NCBI GenBank assembly: GCA_028551475.1
Contig: CM052362.1
Location: forward strand, 4,410,166 to 4,474,165
DNA length: 64,000 nucleotides
Direction of reading: 5' to 3'
DNA from: Casuarina equisetifolia
Taxonomy: Eukaryota; Streptophyta; Magnoliopsida; Fagales; Casuarinaceae
Every line of letters starts with the position of its first letter. Position 1 is the first letter of the stretch. Under the pieces are notes generated by a model, which worked only from the letters and a program-made list of their open reading frames with translations, was not told the DNA's origin and searched no databases. Made by a program: the position numbers and the translations under genes. Positions 39,150 to 53,000 of the stretch are shown here, one piece after another.

Positions 39150-42100
39150 ATTACATATCTAACCCATCACACAAAATATTATATTTTAAATATCTTGGTT
39201 ATTAATTTATCAGTGAACTCAAATTTATATACTTAGATGTTAAATTTAAAATTAAAGAGTTTTAGATAATTTTTATTTTTTATTAACGTTAAAAAAAAAA
39301 AGAAGAAAAAATAAACATTTCGAACTTTATATTAAAATTAAAATTAAAATTAAATTTAAAATATCATCGCTTATAAATTTAAAGGGGAGGGACACAACGG
39401 CCGTGACAGCGATTTCGCTCCAATTGGATACGATGCTCGTCGGAGTGGGCCCCCGAAACAGAGGGCGAGGGGGGCCGGGTCGTGGGAGGCGCACTGTACG
39501 CACTCATCTGCCGTTTGATTGGACGAAGGGGCGCGTGGGCGCATCTCCACGTGGAAGTCGCCACCTGACTCGCCACGATTCGTTAGCCAAATCTATGGAG
39601 AATTAATTGTTTGTTAACCAGACTATAAAATAATTAGTACTATAATTACGGTATAATATATATTTAGAAAAAAAGGCAATCCCAGGGGAAGCCAATAAGC
39701 ATTACGGACAAATTAGCGAGAAAGGCTAGAGTTTCCGCGTTTGGGGATAAAAGGGAACGCGTTTTGGCTTTATGGCGCGTACAGCTGGTAAAGATTGAGC
39801 TGGTTTCACACTTTGTGGGTGAGAACTCAAGGTCCTTTGGTTCTACTTAGCTTTAATTACTATTACAAAAGTCATAAAAGTCATTCTATATGGAGCTTAA
39901 GGCCTTAATTATGATAGAGTAAATATGTGGAAAGTGAAGTCACCCTATGTATGCACCAAATTAAGCGTTTTGATTATTGATCTTAATTATCTTACATTTA
40001 TGTTGGGTTTGTGTTAGAAACCTCATTTTCACTTGTAAGTTGATTTAACAATAGTTGACTGGGTCTGGGATTATTTTTTTGGTATTGGGCTCCACAATTG
40101 AGTGTGTGAGTTTGAGTATGAAGATTTAATTAATGCTTATAATTTTCTTTTCAGAAATAATTAATGCTTATAATTTCTATTAAGCAATTAAACTTGAAGA
40201 TTTTACTACATATTAAAAATAATGGTAAAGAACTAATAAGGAAAACATTAATTAGAATCACAATTGATTCAAACCTCAAATAAATAATAGAAATCATGTT
40301 TAAATGTTTTTCTAACTTCCAGAATTAATAAGAAAAAAAGGTTTTAGGTTTGACACATATGTGTGTTTATGTATTAAAAGAAAATAATTAAATCTTATTT
40401 AAAAATCATCTTTAAAATGAAATATATACTTACCTGTATAAAGTTTTGACATCAACGAGATATGTTATAAAGTCGTATTACATTGATTGTGAAAGGCACC
40501 AAAATATTCTTAGGTTGTCTGCAGGTAACGGTAGTTTTTCCTTCATTACAAGGAAAAGATCCATGTTATTTTGTTCGACTGAGGTAATGGAAGATCATGC
40601 CACCATGTCCATTCTTAGTCTCCACCATGCTCCATGGGGCCATCGATGTGGTTGATTTTCCGACACCCCTATATGCTCCACCGATTTGAATACAAGGATT
40701 TTTTGTTTCGTTCGATGAAGCAAATTCTCTGTGCAAATTCTTTGAACCGAAAGGAAAAATTCAAGCATATGAATGGACAGCCTTCCATCATGACAAATAG
40801 TATTCAAAAAATTCCCCGATTTGGTAACTTTCTGCTTGGCTTTTTCCTTGCTGTCTTTTTCTTTTGTCCAAGGTCTTTGGGAAGCTAGTTAGTAGTATTG
40901 ATCACCTTTGAAAGAAAAAAAAAAATGAAGTTTTTGGCTCATTAGTTCTTTTGAAAAAATTAGGATGACATTATGCATTTGAGAAAAAAAAAAGAAAGAA
41001 ACCACCTAAGAAATTTGTTGAAATCCAAATATATATCTTATATTATAACTATATTGATTTAATGCATTTTTTTTTTATAGTGAGGTGGTTTCATCTTTTA
41101 CATGCTAGTAGATTAAAGAGAAATGATTTTTCTATTATAATATTAAAGTTTAAGTTTTAAGTAAGATATCCATCAATGCATCATATATCATAGAACTAGT
41201 TTCTTTAAGCACAAAACAAAAGAATGTATAAAATCTAAATATGTCTCACATAAAATATGCCAATATGTTATAATTTTTATATGTGGATGTGCATTTTCAT
41301 TTCTTACAAGTTGATTTTAAGGAGAAAATTGGTGAGTTTTCTAATAAAACCATTTGTTAATTTTGAGAAATAATTATTTTAAATATTGTAATAACACATT
41401 AAACATTGTATGTTTGTATTGTTACATGAAGATTTTTTTTTCTTATTATTATTAAGTAAAAGGGGAAATTAGGGGAATGAGGGTGGCGAACCATGACTTA
41501 AGGCTTTAATATTTTTTTTAATACTACAATACACACACCAAACTCATATATGCATGTGTAAAATTTTAAACCTTATCATTAGAGTTCTTATTAGCTCACC
41601 ATTGAACTAGCTCATTAAGTAATAAGTGACTAGTAGTTAATTATTTAATTATTGCATGTTAAAAATTAATGAAAAGATAAAAAATAAAATGACTTAAAAA
41701 TGAAAGAAAAATGAGAATCAACCTGGTTACTTTTTTCCATAATTTCAGGGTAAAGAAAACCCCAATAGTTCCTTAAAAGCATATGCATGTTGACCTACCA
41801 ACATAGTGGAAGATTCCTAGGAAATTTCATCTTTTGGTAGGTGTTGGCATCTTTTAATTATCAAATATTTATTTCTTAATTTGACAATGAGTCCCAAAGA
41901 GTCCCATCATCCAAGAAAAAGGAAATATCTTAATACCAAAAGGATGATATTCACACAAGGACCATCACTTTTCAAAGCTCCTCCATGATCAACCCCATCG
42001 AGGGGTGGGCCATCGGGATTACGACTCTTATCATGATTGATTTCCTGCGGCTTCTTCATTGTTTACATAGAAGACAGATACAGCAGACAAAATCTTTGTT

Positions 42101-44944
42101 CCTTTCAGACAAAGGCATCCTCAATTCTCTGTCAATCTTTGTCTAATCTAGTTTATGTAGCAAAAGCTAGATCGGTGCTCTTTGTTAAGTACAAGTAATC
42201 TGACATAGCATCCAACTGCAAGTTGTAACTTGCAGATTTTTCCTTTTTCTAAGCTGTAACTTGGAGAATCTGATGCCCAGAGGTGAAGACTGCCACATTA
42301 TCGACATCACGTTAGGATTACTGAATTTACAATGAATCCAAATCCACTGTTTTTCACTGCAGATGAACAAAGTTGGTTGGTAAGGCTGCTGTGTTTGTGG
42401 GTTTTTGTTTTTAAGTGGTTTTTTGTATTATGAGTATCTTAACTTGATATCTCCCATATATATTCATATATGCTGATGATCAATTTTAAGGAAAGTTAAA
42501 TCATTTTTAACAAAAAAATTAGAGACTAGATGTAAGTACAATAATATCTTACAAATTAAATCTAGTGATCTTATCATCTATAAATTGGTTTATACTTAAA
42601 ATGATAAGTGCATTAGGTGGTGATTGTTTAACATTGTTAATATCAAGATTAGGTATCTTTTTACATGGTAACTTGTTGCTCTCTCTTTAAAGACCACTTT
42701 TAAGGAAAAATAAATTGACCATTTATAACATTTATCAATTACAGAACTAGCTGATACTGATCTCCTAATGATTAGTTTTACTAGAATAAATTAGATAATT
42801 CTTGACATAATATTAAAATCGAATTTTAAGTGCAACACCCCATGTTGGTCTTCATAAGCTTCATCTTGTTTTTCAACCCATTGCTCATAAATTAGTATAC
42901 GCTCAGTACAACAACTAAGCATGTTATACAGTGTCTTTCTTATATGTTTAAATATTTTTGTTTCTTAAAAAAATCAACTTTAATGAAAGAAGTTTCAACA
43001 GTTCTAACATTCTTTTAACTGTATACTAGCTGGATGTCATAATCTGATGGGTAAAGATGGAGATCTTATATTTCTCAACAGGCTTCCAAGATCTACCGCC
43101 ACTGTGTTTTTAAATGGTTCTTTCTGTAGCCACAGTTTGCTTAGGGTGTTCTTTTTCCAGTAAAGCCTATTCACACCACGTGATTTGTTGGCACCCTGTT
43201 CTTCAACTGCTTACTTAGAAAAATGGTCTCAAATTGTTGTTACCAAGCTTCCTTCTCTGACCAACGCAGGAAAGAATTAAGTACTAATGTGCTTCTCCTT
43301 GGCTTAGCATAATAATTTATAAATCAGAAGACATAAAGCTAGCATGGTCTTCGCTTTGGGTCCCAACCCATGATACCTTCTTTTGTCTCACCAACAACCT
43401 TCTTCTTTACGCCCCAAGCCACGTGCAGCACCACTCTAGTAGAAAAGGTCTATGCATGAATAATTTAGAGAGAGAGGGTTGCGCAGCTTCTTTGAAAAGC
43501 TTGGTTAAATCTTCCACAGAGAACCCACCTTTTTTCACGTAGCAGAGTCCATTTGAAAAAGTGAGGGGGAGACGGCAACCTTTTCTCAAGCTGGGGCCTG
43601 CCGAATCTGGGATGACAACAGACTAAAGAAGCATGGCCGATATAATTAGGTTCTAAAGTCATCAGTCTCGTAAGGTTTACTTCTCCATAGAGCATCCTTA
43701 TGTATGATGGAGCATAAAAAGTGAGTTGCATTGATATTATTAACCAAGAGTCATAATTGATAGGGTGAACGATTTAGTTTCGCTTTTCTTTCAAACAACT
43801 CATTAAACAGGGAAGTTGTCTAAACTTGTGAAAAACTACCTTTGATATTATATGATAGGTCAAGTCACCTCCTTTCAAAATACTTCTTGTAAAGAGGGAT
43901 TATTCAAACTTATAAGATACATTACGAATGTTCTAATTTTCAATGTACATTATGATTGATATATTTAGAAGATGGATTACTTAAATTTATAAGATATATT
44001 ATAAGGATTTTCTTTTCCAACAGATTATGGAAATACAATTTTATTCTTATATATTATGATAGCATAAGCTCTAAATTTATGAATAATAGGTGTCCTAGGG
44101 GAACTTTGTAGTATATATAAGATATGCTGACGAGAAGTGTTGTTAAGTACTGATGTTTCATTGGAAAAAGATTTTAGCTCCTCTCATAGGGTCAACATAG
44201 TAGCAAATACATAGGATAATGGCTAGTTCCTTGTAAAGCCAATAATATGTGACACACACATGAATTTTTACATATCGTTCTAAACATAGGAAAACATATT
44301 TTTCCACAAGGACTTAGTCTACGAGAAAAAATGACATTATATCAGAAGAGTTACTTGTTTTTCTTAAAACTAATTAAAAAACATTTTCAGGAACACAGTA
44401 TCCTTTTACATACTCCTGCTTTTTCGACGCTTTGTCGTCCATGATATTCCCACTTTAAGTGGACAGTATTGGGGCGTCAATGAGGCTGTGCTGGGGCAAG
44501 GACTAAGCGGAACTGACAGATGAGTCTGTCATGAAGAACGGCTTGTCGTAATGCTCTCACGGACGAGTGCTTAACTAATTAAACAACCGAAAGGAGATCT
44601 CAAGTTTCCATGTTCTATCTTTCTGAAAAAAAAAAAAAAAAACACGTGAAGGTTGCTTAATCTGGAAGAGTAGTTCTCGGCAGGCAACTTTAAACTTTGT
44701 TAAACTGAGATTTTGAGAATAAAGATGTGCAAAAAGAAGAAAAAGCATATTTGAATGATCATAGCTCGACTATTTCTGATACAGTACAAAGCCTAAGTTT
44801 ATCTATATGTAATATTATTCTATCATTTTATTTTAGAAACTTTAATTTCTCCCTGCAAGTCGATAAGAAGGTAAGAAATTATTCCTTTGTGAAATTGCAG
44901 TTTTTAAATAAGATTAAAATTGTGTGTAGAAGTTTTACATTGTA

Positions 44945-45165
44945 AATGTGATCTATTATGGTAAAACTTAAATAAAAAAATATTTTTTTTAACTCTTGTA
45001 ATAATTTTAGGTTAGGCTTTTTAGACTTTCAACATGATATAAAAAAAGAGGTCGAATTTACTCCAACTTGTGTGTATAAGATGAAAATATAATATCTTAT
45101 AATGAAACTTAAATAAAAAATATCATTTTAACTCTTGAACTAATTTTTAGATTAGGCCTTTAAGT
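44945..45165. repeat. diverged direct repeat, about 80 bp, AT-rich
   Basis: Both copies (about 44950-45035 and 45090-45165) run through TNATG(G)NNAAACTTAAATAAAAAA, TTAACTCTTG, TAATTTTTAGRTTAGGC and a TTTNAAC block. Confidence 0.6.
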
Positions 45166-45679
45166 ATTTTAACAAGAATTAAGAAACAATGCACATTATT
45201 CTTAATATATCTTTTTGTATCCTACATTGCTTTTTATATTGTGCTTATAGGCAATGCATTATATTTTATCTCTTTTAATTCTGGTATAATGTTAGTAAGA
45301 TCAATTTCTAGTAAAAAATAAACTCAAAAGTAACATTCTTACACCGAGAGCCTAAATATTATTTAAATAATGTGGGACAACCTATATTACTGTTTCACTT
45401 TCTACTACCCACAAACTCCTCAAATCCTGGCCATAGAAACTGTTTTGGCAGGAAAAGGGGGGGCATATTACCCTAAAAGAGAGCCTAATGGTATTTTCCT
45501 TCTCATTTAGAAAAGAGAGCGTTTGACTAATCATAGAAGCCAAATGCTCATAGATATTTTCTTTATCCGTATCGGAGAACCACATGACAGCCAACTCTTG
45601 CTGCTGTTGCAAACCAATCAATTAGTCGTTGAAGACATCTGTAAAGTTGCCAAATTGTGTCGAATTGTGTGAGCAAGCA

Positions 45680-46060
45680 AGCATAGTGTCACGTCCTATG
45701 TGAGCGTGGAAAGGCTTCCTCCCACGTTGGGAAGGATAGTGGGAGTTTTTGAAAAGGCTTAGATTATTCTTTCCATTAGTATGGTCTTTTCAAATGAAAC
45801 TTAGGCCTATGATATATAGTATCAAAACTAAACCACATCCCAACCTCGCACCTTTATACAAGGCATCCCTTGAATGTGGGGTTGACACAGGGTGTCCAAC
45901 CATGTAGAGTGGCTAGTGTTGGATTAAAGGGCCCAACCACATAAAACAACCCACATTAAGAGCAACATCAATTTGGGTGAGGGAAAATATAATGTCTTAT
46001 GTGAGTATTGATGGACTTTCTTTCGTATTGGGAAGAAGAATGAGAGTTTTTGGCCATAAA
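45680..46060. repeat. degenerate dispersed repeat, two related blocks
   Basis: Blocks near 45686-45760 and 45988-46060 share ATGTCN(C)TATGTGAG, a CTTTC/CTTCCT..(C)GT(A/T)TTGGGAAG core and GNGAGTTTTTG. The first resembles the noncoding ends of plant retroelement fragments, but no ORF, primer-binding site or paired LTR is seen. Confidence 0.4.
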
Positions 46061-46934
46061 AGCAAACTTAATTATTTTTTCTATTGGGCTAGTCTGCTGA
46101 AATGAAATCCAAGCAAATGAGAATAGGGTCACATTCCAAGAAGGAAAACTCTAAGAGGACGTCATCCCATATTGGAAAATTTTGCTATAAGATACTTCTA
46201 ATAAGTTGGTTTCTTTTGTGTTGAAATCTAAACTCAAGATAGGGCAATATTAAAGCCAACTCACAACCTATTTTTTTGTGTAATCACCAAAAACCCAAGG
46301 TGGGTAGACAGGAGGAAGACCATCACATTGAAGTTGAGGTAAATTTGATTTGGAAAGAGTATGATGTTCCAAAAACGAAGACACTAAAGAAAAAATCTCA
46401 TCTCATATTAGAAATAGAAGTAAGAAACCTTAGAAAAGATGCTTGATAACCCACCTAATAGTCCAATCCTTTAAATTAGAATTGAAGCCCGTGAGCCCCC
46501 AAAATCATCCCTTCTCGAGGTACAGCTAATGGGCTGGTGCGATATGTACAGGGACCGTTGGTTCCTACAACCCAACTTCATCCTACCCGTGCATAGCCCA
46601 ATCCATAAAAGCCCAAAACTTACTCAAAGAATTATAAGGAAAGTAATCTAAAATTATGCCCAAAAAATTTGTATATAAAATTTTAAATGTGATATCCTTA
46701 AAGGTATTTAATCTAAAATTAATAATCTCTAAATTTATTACTATTGTTATTATGTATTAAACTCAAGGCTTATTAATTGACTCAGCCACATAATAAAATT
46801 ACTCATGTCCATTATATATCATTAATTTAGTTTACTTATATCATCTCAAGGTTTGACTTTTTAATTTTATTTTAACATTTCTTATGATTAGAAAAAATAA
46901 AAATCCTAACAACCATCATGTAGGTACAAGATCC

Positions 46935-46992
46935 GGCCCATACTTGTGAATTGGATTTTCTGGGCCGCGTTTATGGGCTTGAGATATATATA
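46935..46992 (+). promoter_or_regulatory. site II cluster and TATA box upstream of the WD40 gene
   Basis: GGCCCA at 46935, TGGGCC at 46961 and TGGGCTT at 46974, followed by TATATATA at about 46984-46992, 82-90 bases before the ATG. This arrangement fits a housekeeping-type plant promoter. Confidence 0.5.
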
Positions 46993-47073
46993 CTCTTTAG
47001 CCCAGAATAGATTTTCTGATTCATCTTCCGTCACGTCTCTACTCGGGAACTCCACTCGTTGAGCTTGACCGCC

Positions 47074-50000
47074 ATGGCCATTGACATAGCGACGTTGGAA
47101 GAAAGGTTCGCTTCCGTTTTCACCTCGGTGTATCGTTGTCGTTAACCCGTGTTTTCTCTCTAAGAGTTTGATCGGATAATTTCTGAAGCTTTTAGTGATC
47201 TGTTGTAGTTCAGCAATTTCAATGATTTTTTTTCCTTTCGTAGATTGTTGACTACATTTCTGGATGGATTAGGAATTATCGTTGTAGATAAGATAGTGCA
47301 GTAGTGAATTTCGTGTTTGAAGTTGTAGTTCATGGGGAAGGATTTTGTGCTTCTCTGCAATTTGAAAAATCCTCATTTCATAAATGAACTTAAAATTGTT
47401 TCTTTTTTGTTTAGTTTTATCTATAATGATCATGCACCGTAAGGAATACATGGTTGAAGTTATGTGCTTGGGAGGTGGTTTACCAATTTTCCTTGGCGAT
47501 GTTGTGGTTTGTTGCAAATTCTTCCGAATAATAATTTTCATTTATCTGCTGATCTTGGGGTGAACTATTAAACGGAAAACACCAAAACTAGGCATGCTTT
47601 TTAGCTCTTAGTGATTATATTAACCATGCGATTCCTACGTTTCCTATGTCACAACGGTGCCCATGAGCCACTATGCCACCCTCAATCTGGAGACTGAGTT
47701 ATATTTGATCTATTAACAGCAGCCATTTAGTTAAAGGCTTTGCGTAATCCAGTCCTCCTTTAAACTGGATGCCTCAAGATTTTTGCCTTCCACCGATCTC
47801 TTTCGTAATTTTACTGTGCAATGTTATATGGAGATGATAGAGTGAAGTCAGTTATGATGGTTTCTTGAATTGCTAATTGAAGTTATTTTTCTTTTTCAAG
47901 ATACTACTTTTTCTTATATTTGATCTAATTTAGCATTTGACTGTCATATTGTGTCAGGTACATTAACTCTTGTAGGAGGCATGGTGTCTTACCAAATACT
48001 GCAATTTTGTCTGGTCTATTCAAGGTTTGGATAGATTTTATGATCTAAGTAGTTGTAGTTTTGGATTTGTTATAGTGAATTTGGTATGATTTGTTTGTTA
48101 ATGATGTTGAAGATTTTTATGCTTTTTTTTTTTTCTTCTGGTGTGTGTGTGTGTGTGTGTGTGAATTATGGAAGTTTTTAATGCAATATAACATTGGAGA
48201 GTATTTCCTATGGGATATGCATTTGATCATTTTCTAATGCGTTCATTGAAGAAAATAGTTTGATAACTTATTTTGGAAAGGCGTTGCATTTTCAAGTAAG
48301 AAACACTAAATACATTTATTTGAGGAAATATGAAAGATGTGCAATTGACTTCTAAATTTTAGAAATTTAAAATAAACAATAGAAAGATTGGCAGTTGATT
48401 GCTCCTTTTCAAAGAAACAAATACTACCGTATTTTTTCTATGGGACCTACATTCTATAGTTTTTCTTTTTTATAATATTTGTTTCTTTGAAAATAATAGT
48501 TTGTCTAAGAAAATAATTTCATAAGCTTATTGGAAAGTATGATGCGTTTTCAAAGCTTATTGACAAGTATCCACTTTATAATATATGTTCATTGGGTTGT
48601 TAATTTCATCTTATTTGTAATATTTGTCATCATTATCAACTTCTTAAATTTAAATTTTTGGATGCTAGATAGATAACAATTTGGTACGAGCAAAAATGAG
48701 TATTTGAATTAAATTGCTTTAGAGCTAGAGTGGATGCTCTGCCTGAACATTCTGGTCTAATTGAAAAAGTGACGGTTAGCAAATTCAATAATTGAGAAGG
48801 ATTTATTTAACTCTGTTTCTTCTAATATCTAAAGTTGGCTGGGACTTGTAAAGGGAAGCTTACTAAAACTCTTCACACAGTCTTCTTACTACTTTTAGAT
48901 ATAAACTTGGCTGTCTCTTGTTGATTGCAGCAAATGAGGAATAAACATCTCAAATATTTTGCCAGCCAACTTCATGCGTAGAACTCTGTATCAGTGATAT
49001 GAGTCTGATATTTAAGTAATTTAGTATGTTGGATAATGGTTCTACTGGAATGTAGAATTTCTTTGTTTTTTGGATCTACTACATATGCATTGGATTTTTA
49101 CTCAATTGAAGCTGAAGCAGTTTTCTCGTTTCTGAATTATTCAGGCTGAGGTGAAAAAATCGCACAATGAATCATGTAGCCTGGAGATTTTCTTGGACCA
49201 TCTTAAGGATATTGATTTTCATCCACTTCTTGATACATTTATGGAACTTGATGCTTCAGAGATTCAAGCAGTTGATGTTTGTAATGGATCTTCATGTGTG
49301 TTTAATGGAGAATCGACTTTGTCCCTGATGCGTGCCATCAATCAAAAACTTCGACAAGTTGATCTTCAGGATATGTCATTTGGGAAGGAGTTCTTGCGGT
49401 ACTTATTGGTGCTTACTTTGTAGTCTTTAAGTAACTGTTTGACTTCCAGATTTATTCCATCGCAAATTTCTTTGTATTGTTTCTGCCACCTCATGAGCAA
49501 TAATAAGATAGTGATGTTCCATGATCTAGCCTAGGGGAATTTCAATCGATAGTAGTATTGATAATTTAGAACAAGCGTCCTTTTATGTCTGAGAAGGCAA
49601 TTTCAATGTTATGGGGAGAACTAGTGTGGGCATCTCAACTCCTTACAGAAATGGACTGTAAATCTTACTTTCACATGGCATTTGAAATCAGTTCTCCTTG
49701 TGACTCATGGTAATTGATTGTACTTTCAATATTTCTGCAATGATATAGATAATTTACCAATATACCTCTGGAGATGAACATGTGGAACTTTGAATGGGAT
49801 CTTAGTAATGGAATAGTAGTTTACATCCAATGAGGGAGGTGGTGAAGAGGAAACTTCTTTGCCTGTTCTTTGAAAATTATATGGTGCAAACTACTCCCTC
49901 AAAATATGTTAGCCAATTAGCATGTCAGTTGTTGAGCTAGCAACAATCTGTACCATTTTGCTGTCGTTGCTTTAGCACTTCTGCCAATGATTTCTTTTTG

Positions 50001-53000
50001 GTGAAAGTTGAACTGACTAGGGGGAAACTCTAGTCTTTTGTTTGTTTTTTGGAGCAAGCATTTCAAATGTCTATATATTTTCTACTGCCACATGAAGTTA
50101 TTGCATGGTCAATGATAGTTTGTTTAAAACCATGTTGTCGAAGTCTACATTGTTTCCAGATATTTTAATATTTTTTAAGGTGGTTCTTTGTTTCTCCTCC
50201 TCACAGATTCCATTTGTAGTGTGTTGTGCTTTGTGTCTCCTCTTGAAGTTGCTAGTCAGAATATCTGCTTTTATGATGATGCAAGAAGAGTCGATTTGCA
50301 TTTCATTGCTGAAAGAAATGTATTGAGTTTTTTGAAGCTGTGGTTCTTGAAAAGACTATTGGTATCTGTTTTTTTTTTCCCCAGGGATCTCTCTAAGAAA
50401 GGTTTGTCATGCCAAGTTTTAAACTTGAGGTCTTCGCACTTCCGGAAGCTCAACATGATGGGAGAGTTCTCAAGGATACACATCCTAAATCTTGACTTTA
50501 GTACATCACTTAGTAGTTTCAGGGAGGATTGTTTTGCTTGCATGCCAAATTTAACATGCCTCTCATTGTGTGAGACAAGAATTACAAACCTTTGGACAAC
50601 CATCGCAGCACTTTCTAAACTCCCTTCTTTGGTTGAGCTTCGGTTTCAGAAGTGGCTGTGTTGCAACGATGCAGGGCCTTCTCCTGCATCATCTGACGGG
50701 GGATCAGATTATAAAACAGATGCCAGTCAAACAAAGAGTGTTCCTCCCATTGGAGCAATGTATCCTGAAACTAGCATGCTAGAAGATTATGACTTGAGTG
50801 CAAATGAGGCTCACCGGGATTTCTTTTCTCTAGATGATGTGGTAAGAAATCATGAAGTTCAAAGCATGATTGAGGATTCTTCTGACGATGATAGTGATGT
50901 GGATTTCTCGGGTCACCAGCAAGACTTTGATTATAGGCAGATATTTTCTACTGTTTTTCCTAGGTTGAATCGACTGTTAGATCAACAAGATGAGGTAAAC
51001 CACTTGGTTCTTCTTGGCTAGATAATTTCTTTAGTGATCAGGTATTGGATTTTAGTGATTTGCAACTATCCAAATTTCACATTCTATCTTAAGTTCTGAC
51101 CAAAATGAAAATTAGAACTTTGGTCTTAAGTGATTGTTGAGGATTGTTCCTTCCTTTTTTTTTTTAATTTCTTTTTTCCTCGAGGTTAAATCTGAAGATC
51201 CGTGTTAAATTCATGCCCCCAAAATATTCAATTTTAGGACTTCTGTTGATTTTCTCTAAAATTTTCTGATAGCCGGGTGATGCACAAATGTTATAAGGGA
51301 TAGACACATTTTATTTATTTTTTGTTACATGCATCATATCTCTATATGTTTGTACATGCACTTATGTAAAATGTTTTTCTTCTTTCTTGACTTTCCATGT
51401 TTTAATTCTTTTACCTTGTATTCCAAACTTGTTTGGCAGGTTTCCCTTGATACATTATATGATCAAACTGCAGAAGAGTCTTTCCCAGATGTCTTGACTA
51501 GGCAAATTGCAGATGTTTCTTTGAAGTATATTTCTTATCATGCCTCACCAATATGCCTTGAGAAGCACTATAGAGAGTACATGATTTCTTCATTACCGAG
51601 TTTGAAAGTTTTAGATAACTTGCCTATAAGAAAGATTGATAGGGAAAGGGCTTTGGTTACCTTTTCACAGTACTTTGAGTATCTGCCATACAAAAGGAAG
51701 CATAAAGAAAGTGTTGTTAGTATCTTACAAAAGCGTCAAGTAGGAGCAAGCCACAATCATGTGTGGACTTCGAAGCAGAATTTGGCTTGTTCTTCTGGAA
51801 AATCAAAATATTTTTATACGAGGTCTCTATGTGCTGCCAAATTTGGGGCTTCCACTTGGCCTTTTTTGCATCCACTCTCAATTTCAAGCAGTGGCTCGGG
51901 AGATGATGGAATGAGCTTTCGTCCAAGGCAGTTTGAATATCATCCCTCTGATTCTGGCTTAATGGTCTTTGGAACTTTGGATGGTGAAGTAGTTGTAGTC
52001 AACCATGAGAAAGAACAAATTGTTAGTTACATCCCATCACTTGGTGCAATGAACAGTGTATTAGGACTTTGTTGGCTCAAGAGGTTTCCCTCCAAGGTAC
52101 ATGATTCCTGCACGAAGTGCATTAAATAAAGATGCAATAAATGCTATATTGTAGGACAAGCATATATCCTATAGAATTACAATGCCTTTCCTACACTACA
52201 TTACTGCGTTTATGTTAGCAAAGTTCTACCCCATCAGATTTTAGATTGTTTTTTATTTCCTTTAATAGTGACGTAATTCTAGGCTGGTGATAAATTGGTT
52301 TAGTACGCAGAAATGTTCTGTTCTATGCTAGCAACCGTAAGAGTTGTGAATAGCAGCACGATCTATTATTTGATTCTCTCATGATTAGTGTGCACACTTC
52401 GAAAAGGAGCATGTGGATTAAAGAGGCAATCCAAGTTTTGTTCTGGTCATCTTGTTTCAGTTTAAAAAGAATTAGTGGACTTTTAACATTGATGCATTTT
52501 TAGTGTCTGCTTGGTTGTTGATTTTATCCCTGCTGGATGTGGCATTTCTAATTCATTTTTTTCTCCTCTTGGTGAATGCCAGCTCATAGCTGGTTCAGAT
52601 AATGGCTCACTGAAATTGTATGATATCCAACATATGACATCAAGGACTATGGGCATATGTAATAGTGCTGGTTCGGTCACCTTTGATGAGTTTGATCAAT
52701 TGACATCTGTTCATGTTAACTCTACGGATGAACTTTTTCTTGCAAGTGGATACTCAAAGAATGTTGCATTGTACGACATAAGTAGTGGAAGACGATTACA
52801 GGTTTTCTCTGATATGCACCGAGAGCATATCAATGTAGTGAAGTTTGCTAACTATTCCCCATCAGTTTTTGCTACTTCTTCCTTTGATCAAGATGTCAAG
52901 ATGTGGGACTTAAGACAAAAACCAATATCTCCTTGCTATACTGCTTCTAGCTCAAGGGGCAATGTGATGGTTTGCTTTTCTCCAGATGATCACTATCTTC

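Larger units (their letters stand above)
38897..47073. other. intergenic between divergent DUF620 and WD40 genes
   Basis: AT-rich, with a (TTTTTTTAAA)n tract at 39111-39149, a GC-rich island at 39380-39600 and scattered old repeats, including one at 45680-46060. The two flanking genes are transcribed away from each other. No gene recognised. Confidence 0.55.

Noticed and set aside
45680..46420. LTR or TRIM retroelement
   Set aside because: Related blocks exist, but there are no paired terminal repeats with TG..CA ends, primer-binding site or coding remains, so only a degenerate repeat is called.
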